DNA of 64,000 bases. It comes from Terriglobia bacterium. Its GTDB lineage: Bacteria; Acidobacteriota; Terriglobia; Acidiferrales; UBA7541. The notes under the pieces were generated by a model that saw nothing but the letters and a program-made list of their open reading frames with translations, had not been told where the DNA came from and made no database searches. The stretch covers positions 62,001 to 126,000 of the forward strand of contig JAIQEW010000004.1 of assembly GCA_020073605.1 (NCBI GenBank), written 5' to 3'. Positions 45,742 to 55,398 of this stretch are shown piece by piece (the first letter of the stretch is position 1; each line of letters opens with the position of its first letter). The translations under genes and the position numbers were made by a program.

Positions 45742-48700
45742 CTATGGATTTTTGCTGAGCTTGCGGAAGTACTCGGCCACCGCGTCCTGATAGCCGGATG
45801 GCACGGTGAGCGGATCGCTGCTGCGGACCTGTCCCGACTGCTTCCCGTCGGCTGCGCGCTGCAACTGCAGCTCGAGCTTGTCCACGTCATTGAGCACTTG
45901 CGTGTGGAGTTGCTCGACGAGCTCCGGATTTCCCGGAAATCGTTTCGGGTCCAGCCGCTGCATCTCCCGGATGAGCTCCTCGACCTGGCGCAGAGTCTCG
46001 GGATCGGACTGCACGGATTCGCGAAGCTGGTTCAAGTCGCCCAGACTCTGTTGATACGTGCGTTCGGGATCGTAGGGCGCAGGAGACGAATTCGGATCGG
46101 CCGCCCTCCGTCCCTCTGTTGAGTTGTTGCCTGTGTCAATCCACCAGTTGTTGCGGCCGCCGCCGGCGTAGCCGCCGCGATTGCCGCCGTACGCACCGTT
46201 GTCATCGACTTGCGCTCCGGGACCTTGTTGCCCGCCGGCCCCGCCCTGCTGTCCGGCTTGCGCGCTCTGGTTCTGCCGGCCTTGCCGTCCGCCCGGTGCA
46301 TTGCGATCGCCGAAGGCGCGGTCGAGCGATTCGAGCCGGTTGCGCAAACGCCCCACCTGATCGAGCGCGCTTTCCGAATTCGGCTGCTCGCCAGTTCCCA
46401 GCGCCTGCTGAGCCTGGCGAATTTGCTTGCCAAGCCGGTCGAGTCCGGAACTGATCGCGGATTCTCCGGAATTGGGATCGGGATAGACGCCGCGGCGCAG
46501 GCGGTCCGCGCCTCGCTGAATGCGGGTTTGCAGGTCCGACTCATCCAATTGGCCGAGCGCATCCCGCAACGCGGATGCCGAGGGGCGATTCGTGGGAGCC
46601 AGATCGCGCGCGGCATCGCGCATGTTCTTTTCAAGGCGCGCGAGATCGTCGGCGAGACGCTGGCGATCTTCCGCCAGCCTGCTCTGCTCCTCATATCTAT
46701 TTTGAGGATTGTCCGAGGAGTCCTCTGAATCTTGCTGCCCGAAAAAGCGGCGAGTCCGATCGACCTGCTCGCCGTGTTCCTTCGAGATCCGATCGGCTTC
46801 GGAGGCCATCGAGTTCAGGCGCTCTGAAGCAGCCTGGTGCTGCATACCGCTCAGCAAATTCTGCGCCTCGCGCAATCGGTCGGCGGCGCGGCGGGCGTCG
46901 GCGTCATTCCTCTGCGGCGAAGCCGCGCGGCGCATATCGTCATTCGCCTGGCGGAGACGGTCGAGCGCTTGCCGGGCGCGCGAGTCGGAGCCGCCCTGCG
47001 AGCCGGACGCGCTTGGCTGACCCGAGCTGGATTGGCCGTTGGACGAGTTCGCTCCCTGCGGAGTGCTCTGCGCGAGCTGCTCGATCTGCCGCTGCAGCTC
47101 CTCGGCCTGGCGGCGCAACATCTCCTGCTGCCATCTCTGCTCGAAGGATTGGCCGTTGCCTGCGCGGCGCTGGTCCGCCAGTTCTTGCTGGCGCCGGGCC
47201 AATTCATCGAGCTTCTTGAGCGCCTCGTCGATCTCCTCGTTGCGCTGGCTTGCCGAATCAGCCGTCTGCTTTGTTTCGTACTGGTTTTTCTGCGTGTCCA
47301 GCTCGAGATCAAACAGGCTCGCCAGGTCGCGCCCGGCGCCGCCGACACCGCCTCCCCCTCGGTTGCCGAAAGCCACCTGAATCTGCCGGAAAGTAGCCTC
47401 GGCGCGCAGCAGGTGCTGGAGCGCCTTCTGCTCGTTCGGAATGGCATCGCTCCATTTTCGTTGCTGCAACTTTTCCGAAGCCGGGCCCATCGCCGCGGCG
47501 GCGGCGTTCATTTCCTGTTGGAAGCCGCTGAACTCCGCGTTCTCTTGCGTCAAGTCGCGCATCTGCAGGCGGCCGGCCAGCGAAAGCGCCTGTTCGCGCA
47601 GCTTTTCCTGCACGCCGGAAAGGAATTTCGCGTTCTGGACGGCCTTTTCCTGGGAAGCGCTTTTGTCGCTCGATTGTTTCCACGTGGCCGCGATGATCTC
47701 CTTTTCGCGCTGGGAAATCTCCTCCTGATTGCCTCCGCCGCCGGCTCCACCGCCCCCGCCACCGGATTGTTGAGACTGGGAGAATTCCCGCTCGAAAGGT
47801 TCGGCCTGAATGAAGAACATGTCCGTGCGCGACTCGGCGCGGGCATCTTTTGCCGTTGCGTACAGGCTCACGATATCGCCCGGGACCACGTGAAAATCTT
47901 CCAGAGAGATCGTGGCCGCGCCATCCGCCGTCTTTTCGCCCCTCTGCTTGAGCAGATTGACGCTTTGCTCCGCGCCGCCGTTGACGGAGTAGTGCAGCTG
48001 GAAGTCGTTGAGGCCAAACGGATCGTCGGCCTTCACGGAGACAGCGACTTCCTCAATCGGGCTGGCTTGGTAGTCGCGTCCGGGGCGTGCGATGGCGACG
48101 TTCGGCGGCTCCGCCTTGCTCGCCTCGATGAAGAAATCCTCGGAGACGCGCACGGGCTGCCCCTGGTCGACGGCGGCGATGTGGTACGCGCCGTCCTTTT
48201 CGATCCGGATGCTGCCTTTGTAGACGTTGGCCTCGCCGCCGGAGAGCTGAATCTCTGTCCGATCGTCGAGAACCAGGACGCCATCGCGCAGCGGCCGATC
48301 CGTCACGATCTCGAGGCCCGCGTCGGTGCCTTCAATCGCACGAAGATCGCCCCCGTGCTCGTCCACGGCGTTCTTCAATCCCGTCCACGCCGGGAAATGA
48401 TAGGTCACGCGGACCTGCTTGATGGAAGGCAAGTCGGCCACGCGGATATTGAAGTGGCGCGAGCGCAGGGCGCCCGCCTCGACATAGTATTCGACGCTTT
48501 CCGGCAGCCCGGCGAATACGAATTGGAAGCCGGAGCCGCCCGGTTGCGGCTGCATGTTGAGCTGTTCCCACTTCGACGTGCTTTGATAGCGGGCGTAGAG
48601 ACGAGCTCTGTCGGTCTGCAGGCCGATGGGTTGGGCGGTAACAAGTTCATCCGCATTGCGCCGCACCGTCACATCGCCGGGACTCACACGAATATCGTAA

Positions 48701-49251
48701 AAGGGAGCCACACCTTTGGGCGGACCTGCCCACAAGAGTGCGGCGCCGTATCCGAGAAAGCCCGGTCCGGCCAGAATCATCCAGAGAAGCACGGCGAGCG
48801 AAGCAGCGCCAACGCCTACGGACGCGAGCAGTGTTCGATTCGGAACAAGGCTCGCGGCTTCGGCCTGGCGAGCCACGGCAACGGTGTCCGCGGCCAGTAG
48901 ATCGAGAAAAGGCTCGTTCTCGTCGCGATCGCGCTCGGCAAAAGTGATCAGCCTCTGTTCGAATTGCGGAAATGCGCCTTCTGCCTTGCGCGCGGCCCAG
49001 CGGCGATTGAGTCTCCACAGGGGAATCCCGAGGCCGAAAGCCGCGCAGAAAACGAGCGTGAAAAGCAGAGCCAGGCGCGCTCCGGTCAGGCTGATCTTCG
49101 AGAACGCGAACAGGTTGATGATGAGGACCAGCACCAAGGTGGCCGCGAGCGCGGCCAAAATCAGGACGGCGGCTCCCCGAAGCGCCGTGCCCAGCCGTAT
49201 GCGCCGCTCCAGGCCTTCCAGGTAGGAGTTGAGCTGTTCGCGTGCGCTCAT
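45742..49251 (-). CDS. Large membrane-anchored coiled-coil protein, DUF4175-like
   Basis: 1169-residue protein. The N-terminus has transmembrane helices (~20-45, ~55-75 and ~140-165), then a beta-rich extracytoplasmic region (~190-500). A long Gln/Arg/Glu-rich helical region follows (many QQELADQ, LRRQAEELQRQ and DRLRQA segments), with low-complexity Gly/Gln/Ser-rich tracts and a C-terminal helical domain. This is the DUF4175 layout seen in Bat-like operons. ATG 49251 overlaps the upstream gene's stop and has GGGAGGAAG before it; longer frames are spurious. Role unknown; probably a scaffold or envelope protein working with the MoxR, DUF58 and VWA genes upstream. Confidence 0.8.
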   Translation of the reverse strand: MSAREQLNSYLEGLERRIRLGTALRGAAVLILAALAATLVLVLIINLFAFSKISLTGARLALLFTLVFCAAFGLGIPLWRLNRRWAARKAEGAFPQFEQRLITFAERDRDENEPFLDLLAADTVAVARQAEAASLVPNRTLLASVGVGAASLAVLLWMILAGPGFLGYGAALLWAGPPKGVAPFYDIRVSPGDVTVRRNADELVTAQPIGLQTDRARLYARYQSTSKWEQLNMQPQPGGSGFQFVFAGLPESVEYYVEAGALRSRHFNIRVADLPSIKQVRVTYHFPAWTGLKNAVDEHGGDLRAIEGTDAGLEIVTDRPLRDGVLVLDDRTEIQLSGGEANVYKGSIRIEKDGAYHIAAVDQGQPVRVSEDFFIEASKAEPPNVAIARPGRDYQASPIEEVAVSVKADDPFGLNDFQLHYSVNGGAEQSVNLLKQRGEKTADGAATISLEDFHVVPGDIVSLYATAKDARAESRTDMFFIQAEPFEREFSQSQQSGGGGGGAGGGGNQEEISQREKEIIAATWKQSSDKSASQEKAVQNAKFLSGVQEKLREQALSLAGRLQMRDLTQENAEFSGFQQEMNAAAAAMGPASEKLQQRKWSDAIPNEQKALQHLLRAEATFRQIQVAFGNRGGGGVGGAGRDLASLFDLELDTQKNQYETKQTADSASQRNEEIDEALKKLDELARRQQELADQRRAGNGQSFEQRWQQEMLRRQAEELQRQIEQLAQSTPQGANSSNGQSSSGQPSASGSQGGSDSRARQALDRLRQANDDMRRAASPQRNDADARRAADRLREAQNLLSGMQHQAASERLNSMASEADRISKEHGEQVDRTRRFFGQQDSEDSSDNPQNRYEEQSRLAEDRQRLADDLARLEKNMRDAARDLAPTNRPSASALRDALGQLDESDLQTRIQRGADRLRRGVYPDPNSGESAISSGLDRLGKQIRQAQQALGTGEQPNSESALDQVGRLRNRLESLDRAFGDRNAPGGRQGRQNQSAQAGQQGGAGGQQGPGAQVDDNGAYGGNRGGYAGGGRNNWWIDTGNNSTEGRRAADPNSSPAPYDPERTYQQSLGDLNQLRESVQSDPETLRQVEELIREMQRLDPKRFPGNPELVEQLHTQVLNDVDKLELQLQRAADGKQSGQVRSSDPLTVPSGYQDAVAEYFRKLSKNP

Positions 49252-51266
49252 TCTTCCTCCCTCTGCACCCCTAAGTATCGGCTGGCAAGCAGCGATTCCG
49301 CAACTGCCGCCGCCAACACCAGGAGCATCGCATACCACCAGAAGCTGTACGGCTTCGTTGGCTGTCGCACCGGCTCCCTTCCTGCGTTGGCAGCAGGCGG
49401 CGGTTCTTCCTTCGGTTTGCCGCTCCACAACGAGAGCACGTCGTCCGGAATTACGGCGAGATCGGATTCACGCCTGTCCGCGTTCACGCCGACGACATCC
49501 TGGCGGCCGTTGGCCAGGTGGAGTTCGTAGAAGCCCGCCTGCGTTAGCTGGTAAGCCGAAGCCGAGGTCGCTTCTTTCAAAGAAAGAGGCCGGCGGCCGG
49601 CGGGGTCGATCACTTCGACGCTCACGGCCTGTTCCTTGGCCGTCCTCAAATCGAGAAAGGAATCGACCGAGCGAGAACCGCCACGCCGCTCGGTGCCCGA
49701 AAGATAGCGGGCGGTCCGCTCGACGAACGGCACGAAAATCGGATGCAGCGGAAAATCATTCGTGAGATTGTCGAGTCCGGAGGCGAGCAGCAGCACGCGC
49801 CCCTCGCCGATTTTCTTGTCCAGCAGCAGCGGCGTCTGGTCCGTCAACCGGGCGATCACGCGTGAGTTCGCGGCGTCCACCGCCACTGCGTAATAGAATC
49901 TCACGCCGGCCCACTGCGCCACCTTCCCGGCAGCAGGAGACGAAGAGTCGGTCTCTCCCACGGTCATGAACCGCTCCGCTTCGCGCGAATAATAGTGAGA
50001 CCCGAGCGCGTTGTCGCCAAAGACGGGGATGCTTGAACGGCGGGCGGAAGAAGTTCCCGCTGCGATCAGCACGCCCCCGCCGCCGCGAACGTAACGCAGC
50101 AAGTCGTTCTCAAGGGACGAAGGGAGCGATGACACGTCGGAAAGGACAACGAAGGCGTAGGGAGAGAGCTGCGTATTGGCGGCACGCTCCACGCTGACGC
50201 TGTCCACGGCGAACGCCGATGCAGCCGCGGCTGCCAGGGCAGAGGCAAAGTAGACCGGCGACCGCGAGTCGCTCGCGTCGTGCACGAGCAACACCCGCTG
50301 CGGATCGAATCGCCCCACGGCGAACATGTATCCGTCGTCTGCGCGGAGGGGATCGGCCGAATCGATTCTCACTTCGCACCGGCTGAATCCATACGGCACA
50401 TCGAGCGACTGGAACTCCACGGATGCGCGTCCCCCGGCTGGCACGGCGACGCTGCGCGTGGCAATCGTCTTGCCGTTAACCACAAGCGACACGCTGCGGG
50501 TGGCGGCGGGAGTCCCATAACCAGCGACGACCGCTTGCACGTGCGCCTTCTTCATGTCCCAAACCTCGCCCGGAGCGTTCACGTCCTCAACTGCCCAATT
50601 CGGCACCGCGCTCTTCACAACCGGATGGAGAACGAGCGAGACGCCGTCCGGCAGGGCCATCTCCGCGAAGTTCGCCGGCATGTCGGATTTCTGCATGTCG
50701 CTGAATACGTGAAGTTCGACGGGAGCTCGAACATTCTGACCAATCGACCGCACGGCGTGCGCCAACTCGCCCAGGCTGCCGCGCGAGTCGCCGGGGACGA
50801 TGCTTTCCACCGCGGCGCGCAGTGTCGCGGAATCCTCGATCGGCTGGGTCAGCACGCTTACTTGGGAGCCGAATGCCACAATCTGCGCGCGCTCCGCAGG
50901 GTTTCGATCGGCGAGAAGGGAAAGCGCATCGCGCTTCGCGTCCGCCAGCCGCGAACCGGCGCGCATGCTGAATGAGTTGTCGATGGCGAGGAGCAGAAGC
51001 TTGTCACCGGACGCGCTTGCGACCGGCCGGTTGATATAGGGGCTTGCGAAGGCGAGTGCCAGCAACGCAAGAAGGGCGAGACGCAGGGAAAGCAGCAGAA
51101 GGTAACGCAGACGGCGATGCCGAATCGAGCTTTGCGTGCGGTGCTCGACGAACATGAGCGAGCTGAACGGCTGCGGAGTGGTGGTGTGGCGGCGCAGCAA
51201 GTGAAGGTAGATCGGAATGCCTACCGCCACCGCTCCGGCCAGAAACCAAGGAGAAAGGAATCCCAT
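49248..51266 (-). CDS. BatA-like membrane protein with VWA domain
   Basis: 672-residue protein. The BatA N-terminus has two helices (LSPWFLAGAVAVGIPIYLHLLRRHT... and LLLLSLRLALLALLALAF). A von Willebrand A domain follows (LLLLAIDNSFSM, MIDAS D-x-S-x-S with Thr/Asp downstream) and a further region with a glutamine-amidotransferase-like fold (VRGGGGVLIAAG). A C-terminal transmembrane helix ends it. ATG 51266 overlaps the upstream TGA (TGATG) with GGGGAGG upstream, indicating coupled translation. BatA-type proteins work with MoxR ATPases and DUF58 proteins in envelope maintenance or stress tolerance. Confidence 0.82.
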   Translation of the reverse strand: MGFLSPWFLAGAVAVGIPIYLHLLRRHTTTPQPFSSLMFVEHRTQSSIRHRRLRYLLLLSLRLALLALLALAFASPYINRPVASASGDKLLLLAIDNSFSMRAGSRLADAKRDALSLLADRNPAERAQIVAFGSQVSVLTQPIEDSATLRAAVESIVPGDSRGSLGELAHAVRSIGQNVRAPVELHVFSDMQKSDMPANFAEMALPDGVSLVLHPVVKSAVPNWAVEDVNAPGEVWDMKKAHVQAVVAGYGTPAATRSVSLVVNGKTIATRSVAVPAGGRASVEFQSLDVPYGFSRCEVRIDSADPLRADDGYMFAVGRFDPQRVLLVHDASDSRSPVYFASALAAAAASAFAVDSVSVERAANTQLSPYAFVVLSDVSSLPSSLENDLLRYVRGGGGVLIAAGTSSARRSSIPVFGDNALGSHYYSREAERFMTVGETDSSSPAAGKVAQWAGVRFYYAVAVDAANSRVIARLTDQTPLLLDKKIGEGRVLLLASGLDNLTNDFPLHPIFVPFVERTARYLSGTERRGGSRSVDSFLDLRTAKEQAVSVEVIDPAGRRPLSLKEATSASAYQLTQAGFYELHLANGRQDVVGVNADRRESDLAVIPDDVLSLWSGKPKEEPPPAANAGREPVRQPTKPYSFWWYAMLLVLAAAVAESLLASRYLGVQREEE

Positions 51267-52153
51267 CAATTCCTCCCCTGCCGGATCGTGAGGTATTCGC
51301 GAAGGGCGCCGTCGAGCGGCTGATCCGTCACCAACAGGTGATAATCCATTCCCGCGCTGCGAGCGCCGTCGCGCAACGCCTCGATGTGCGCATTGATTTT
51401 CCCGCGGTATTCGTTGCGCATGTACTCCGGGGTCACTTCCACACGCTCGCGCGTTTCGAGATCGACCAAGACTGCTGGCTCGCCGAGATCAGGGCGAATC
51501 TCCTTCGGGTCGAGGACGTGAAATAGAACTACTTCGTTTCCGTGGAACCGCAAGGGCTCGATGGTCCGGATGATTTTCTCGGCAGACTCATAGAAATCGG
51601 AAATGATCAGGACGATACCGCGCCGCCTGAGAAACTCCTGGAAGTGGTGAAGCGGCTTGGCGAAGTCCGTGCGGGCGCGAGGCTCGGCCATCTCCAGCCC
51701 GCTCAGCAATCGGTGGAGCTGTCCCTGCCGCGTGGAAGGCCGGATGTAGTTGCGCACTTCGTCGTCGAAGACGATCAGCCCCGCGGCGTCGCGCTGATCC
51801 CGGATGGCAAGATAGAACAGGGAAGCGGCCGTGAAACGCGCGTAGTCCATCTTGCTCACGCCGTGCGATGTGTAATTCATGGAATTGCTCGCGTCGAGCA
51901 GGACGGTCAGCGGGCTGTTCGTCTCCCCGCGGTAGCGCTTCAGGTAGGCGCGCTCGGTGCGGGCGAACACGTTCCAATCGACGTGGCGCAGATCGTCTCC
52001 GGGCGAATAGGCGCGGTATTCAGCGAATTCCTGGCTGAAACCGAAGTCCGGCGAACGGTGGAGACCCGCGACGAATCCGTCCACGACGGTCTTGGCGACC
52101 AGGTCGAGACCCGAAATCGCGCCCAGCACCGACGGATCGAGAAAGCGCTGCAC
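51266..52153 (-). CDS. DUF58 protein
   Basis: 295-residue cytoplasmic protein of the DUF58/VWA-like family. Typical segments are DFGFSQEFAEYRAYSPGDDLRHVDWNVFARTERAYLKRY, then the VWA-like metal site LLDASNSM and IISDFYES. Start GTG 52153 (VQRFLDPSVLGAISG) lies two bases after the MoxR stop, with AAGGGAG upstream. DUF58 proteins are found beside MoxR ATPases in most genomes and are thought to be their partners. Confidence 0.88.
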   Translation of the reverse strand: MQRFLDPSVLGAISGLDLVAKTVVDGFVAGLHRSPDFGFSQEFAEYRAYSPGDDLRHVDWNVFARTERAYLKRYRGETNSPLTVLLDASNSMNYTSHGVSKMDYARFTAASLFYLAIRDQRDAAGLIVFDDEVRNYIRPSTRQGQLHRLLSGLEMAEPRARTDFAKPLHHFQEFLRRRGIVLIISDFYESAEKIIRTIEPLRFHGNEVVLFHVLDPKEIRPDLGEPAVLVDLETRERVEVTPEYMRNEYRGKINAHIEALRDGARSAGMDYHLLVTDQPLDGALREYLTIRQGRN

Positions 52154-52155
52154 GG

Positions 52156-53184
52156 CTACGCTCCCTTGGGTGGCGGCATGTGCTCCAGCAGGCGTCGCAG
52201 GATTTCGTCCGAATCGATCCGGTCCGACTCCGCGTGGAAGTTCAGCAGGATGCGATGGCGGAGTACCGGGATCGCGAGTGCCGTGATGTCCTCGTAGGTC
52301 ACGTGGTAGCGCTTGCGCGATAGTGCTCGCGCCTTCGCCGCGAGAACGATGAATTGCGCGGCCCGCACGCTCGCCCCATAGTTCACGTACTTCTTGATGA
52401 AGTCCGGCGCGTGATCGCTCTTGTAGCGCGTCGCTCGGACCAGATTCACCACATATTGCGCAAGCGAATCCCCGATCGGCACCATCCGCACGAGCTTCTG
52501 GAAGTCGAGGATCTCCTCGGCATTCGTGACGGCCTGAACCTCTGCCGCGCGATTCGTGGTCGTCAGGTCCACGACCTTCACTTCGTCCTCGGCGCTCAGG
52601 TAATCGAGCACCGTATTGAAGAGAAAGCGGTCGAGCTGAGCCTCGGGCAGCGGGTACGTGCCTTCCAGCTCGATCGGGTTCTGCGTCGCGAGCACGAAAA
52701 ATGGCGCCGGCAGCTTGTAGTGATTGCCGCGAACCGTGCAGGAAAGCTCCTGCATCGCCTCCAGCAGCGCCGACTGCGTTTTCGGGGGCGTGCGGTTGAT
52801 CTCGTCGGCCAGCAGAATGTTTCCGAAGATCGGGCCGGGCACGAACGTCCACCGGCGCCGCCCGGTCGCGGCGTCTTCCTCAATAATGTCGGTGCCCGTG
52901 ATGTCCGACGGCATCAGGTCCGGCGTGAATTGAATCCGACGAAACTCGAGGCCGAGCGTCTGCGCGATCGTGCGGACCATCAGCGTCTTGGCGGTTCCCG
53001 GCAGTCCGGTGATCAGGCAGTGCCCGCCCACGAACAGCGCCGTCAGGATCTGGTCGAGCACCTCTTCCTGCCCGACGATCACCTGGTGGACCTGCGCGAG
53101 AATGCCGTCGCGCACGGCCTGGAACCTCTCGACGCGCTTCCTTAGTTCTGCGGAATCCAGTTTCACTTCAGCGGGTGTAGCCAT
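52156..53184 (-). CDS. MoxR-family AAA+ ATPase
   Basis: 342-residue AAA+ ATPase. Walker A is GLPGTAKTLM, Walker B LLADEINRTPPKTQSALLEAM (the MoxR signature), sensor segment FVLATQNPIELEGTYPLPEAQLDRF, and the arginine finger region lies downstream. MoxR proteins act as chaperones for metal or cofactor insertion into, or activation of, VWA-domain partners. It sits between a TPR protease-like gene and DUF58 with 2-3-base gaps. Confidence 0.95.
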   Translation of the reverse strand: MATPAEVKLDSAELRKRVERFQAVRDGILAQVHQVIVGQEEVLDQILTALFVGGHCLITGLPGTAKTLMVRTIAQTLGLEFRRIQFTPDLMPSDITGTDIIEEDAATGRRRWTFVPGPIFGNILLADEINRTPPKTQSALLEAMQELSCTVRGNHYKLPAPFFVLATQNPIELEGTYPLPEAQLDRFLFNTVLDYLSAEDEVKVVDLTTTNRAAEVQAVTNAEEILDFQKLVRMVPIGDSLAQYVVNLVRATRYKSDHAPDFIKKYVNYGASVRAAQFIVLAAKARALSRKRYHVTYEDITALAIPVLRHRILLNFHAESDRIDSDEILRRLLEHMPPPKGA

Positions 53185-53187
53185 TCT

Positions 53188-55398
53188 TCATTGCCTCGTG
53201 TTGGGATACTGAAGCTGCAACAGCAATTTCTGAGCGGGCCGGTAGTCCGGAGCCGCCTCAAGCGCGGCCAGGACACTTTCCTGCGCCTTGTCCCGCCGTC
53301 CTGCGGCAAAATACGCCTGCGCCAGATGAAACTCCGCGGACGCTTTATCCAGAGGGTGCAGAGCCACGACGGCGCCGTATTCCCGGATCGCGCCGCCGTA
53401 ATTCTTCTCGCTAAACCACAGGTCGCCAAGTTGGCGGTGCAGCTCTTCGTCGTTCACCGGATAGATGTAGTTGATTCGATCGAGCGTGGCTGCCGCTTCT
53501 TTCGGCTCGCCGAGCTGCTCTTCGAGAGCCGCGAGCTCCTTGAGGGTTTCCGGTCGCTCCCCGCCGATCTTCTCGTAGTCCGTGAGGACGGCTGCCGCGT
53601 CCTGCTTGTTTCCCTTCGCGAGATACGCTTCCGCGAGGAACTCATACGCATTCGCGTCGTAAACGTAGTCCGGATACATCCGGCGAACCTCGTTGCCTTT
53701 CGCGAGCACATCGTCATATTGCTTGTTCCGGGCCAGGACGGCCAGTTCCTTGAGCTTCGTCCGCCACTCATCGAAGCTCGCCGCCGTTTTGCCCACATCC
53801 TTATCAAGCCACGTCTGAAACTCCCGGTCGAACTCCTCCGGTGTCATCCCAAGGTTTTCTCGAATTGCTTCCGGCGTCGTTTTGAGCTGCGCGAACGAGT
53901 GCACCATGTCGAGCAGCTTGTCGTTGCCCCAACGATTCTGGATGTAATCGCAGATGCGGCCCGCCTGAAAATAGGAAACCACCACCTGCGCGGGGTACTC
54001 GGGGCGAACGAATCCGCGATCGAGTTCAGCGACAGGGAGCAGCTTCTTGTCGCGAACCGCCACGACGATCTCCGGCGTCATCCGGTCGCCCCACTCGGGC
54101 GAAGCCTGCGTCTCTTCGTGGACCGCGAGGCCCTCGGTGAACCATCGCGGCACGCGATGATTCGTGGCCGTGAGAATGAAAACGTGGCTCATCTCGTGCC
54201 AGAGCGTGCTCGCCCAATTGAAGTCGCCGGGCTTGCGTGCCGAAGGGCTGTCCATCGCGACCACTTCTCCGAAGGTAACGCCGAGCGCTCCCAGCCCCGG
54301 CAAGCCCATGGTGCGCACGGCGAAGTCCTCGTGGTCCGGATAGACCTCCACCTGCACCGGCCCCGGCAGCTTCATCTTGTATTTCTTCTCATAGGTGGCG
54401 ATCGAGCGTTTCAACACATCTTCAAAATACGGATACAAAAGATCGGCTTCCTTCTCTTGAAGCCTCAGAGTGGTTGTCTCATCCTTGAAAGTGACGAAGT
54501 TCTTGTAGCTGTCGAGCAGGCGCAGACTGTTGACCGTCGCTTCATCTCGATAGCCGTTGTTGTAGCACAACTCAAGCTGGCGGCGCGGCTCCTCTTCCTG
54601 CCCCAGGCGCATCAGGTTGATTCCCAGCTCCGACCGCGCGGCCCACAACTCCGGATCGGCCGCGATGGCCTTGCGATAGTAGGCCACTCCCTCTTCGTAC
54701 CGGCGATTGAGCACCAGATGGCGCGCCACAATCGCGTAGCCTTCGCCGTAGGATGCATTCACCTGGCGGATCTTTTCGAACCAGGCATCGGGGGAGCGGT
54801 CGGCCAGAATCTCGACGCTGGCATGGATCGCCATCGCGTCGAGCGCTTCAGGAGAGATTTTCAGCGCTTGGTCTGCCTGCTCGACCGCCTGCGACGTGTT
54901 GGAATCCTCCAGCGCAAGATTCGCCATCAGTTCATGCGCTTCCACGAGTTTGGGATCGAGCTCCAGCGCTTTCGCGGTCCATTGGGGGGCCGCGCTGTCG
55001 AATCCGTCGGCGCTGACGACGGCAAGCCCCAGGCAAGCCTCGGCGTTTTTCGGATCGATCGAGAGGGCTTCCTTGAAAAGACTCTCGGCATCCGCGTTGT
55101 TGAACCGCTCGTGCAGCAGGCGGCCCCAACGGACACGGTATGCGGCGTTCTTGGGAGACTGCGCCACGGCGGAGCGAAACTCCTTGTTCGCGTCGTCGTA
55201 CATTCCCAGGCCCCAGAATCCTTCCGCGCGCAGGTAGGAATCGCGTTCGTGTGTGAGCGTTTCGTAGCAGGCGTGCGCTTCCGCGCGACGGCCGTGCTTG
55301 CGCAGAGCCTGGCAATCGCCCGGCGTCCCGGCGCGAGCAGCGATGGCACCCGCAGCGATCGCAGCGCACAATACCGCGGCTCGCATTGCCCGCGTCAC
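53188..55398 (-). CDS. Exported TPR protein with HExxH peptidase-MA-like domain
   Basis: 736-residue protein with a signal peptide (AAVLCAAIAAGAIAARA), N-terminal tetratricopeptide repeats (~30-290), a gluzincin domain (~320-560) and C-terminal TPRs. The zinc motif is TLWHEMSHVF with a downstream Glu in RWFTEGLAVHEE, as in peptidase-MA families. Start GTG 55398 overlaps the upstream stop (GTGA); ATG 55386 is an alternative and still leaves the signal peptide. It may process or organise envelope proteins of the same operon. Substrate unknown. Confidence 0.82.
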   Translation of the reverse strand: MTRAMRAAVLCAAIAAGAIAARAGTPGDCQALRKHGRRAEAHACYETLTHERDSYLRAEGFWGLGMYDDANKEFRSAVAQSPKNAAYRVRWGRLLHERFNNADAESLFKEALSIDPKNAEACLGLAVVSADGFDSAAPQWTAKALELDPKLVEAHELMANLALEDSNTSQAVEQADQALKISPEALDAMAIHASVEILADRSPDAWFEKIRQVNASYGEGYAIVARHLVLNRRYEEGVAYYRKAIAADPELWAARSELGINLMRLGQEEEPRRQLELCYNNGYRDEATVNSLRLLDSYKNFVTFKDETTTLRLQEKEADLLYPYFEDVLKRSIATYEKKYKMKLPGPVQVEVYPDHEDFAVRTMGLPGLGALGVTFGEVVAMDSPSARKPGDFNWASTLWHEMSHVFILTATNHRVPRWFTEGLAVHEETQASPEWGDRMTPEIVVAVRDKKLLPVAELDRGFVRPEYPAQVVVSYFQAGRICDYIQNRWGNDKLLDMVHSFAQLKTTPEAIRENLGMTPEEFDREFQTWLDKDVGKTAASFDEWRTKLKELAVLARNKQYDDVLAKGNEVRRMYPDYVYDANAYEFLAEAYLAKGNKQDAAAVLTDYEKIGGERPETLKELAALEEQLGEPKEAAATLDRINYIYPVNDEELHRQLGDLWFSEKNYGGAIREYGAVVALHPLDKASAEFHLAQAYFAAGRRDKAQESVLAALEAAPDYRPAQKLLLQLQYPNTRQ

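Noticed and set aside
46837-48900. 687-codon open frame on the plus strand
   Set aside because: Antisense to the DUF4175-like gene; repetitive Leu/Arg content mirrors the Gln/Arg-rich coiled coil on the other strand.
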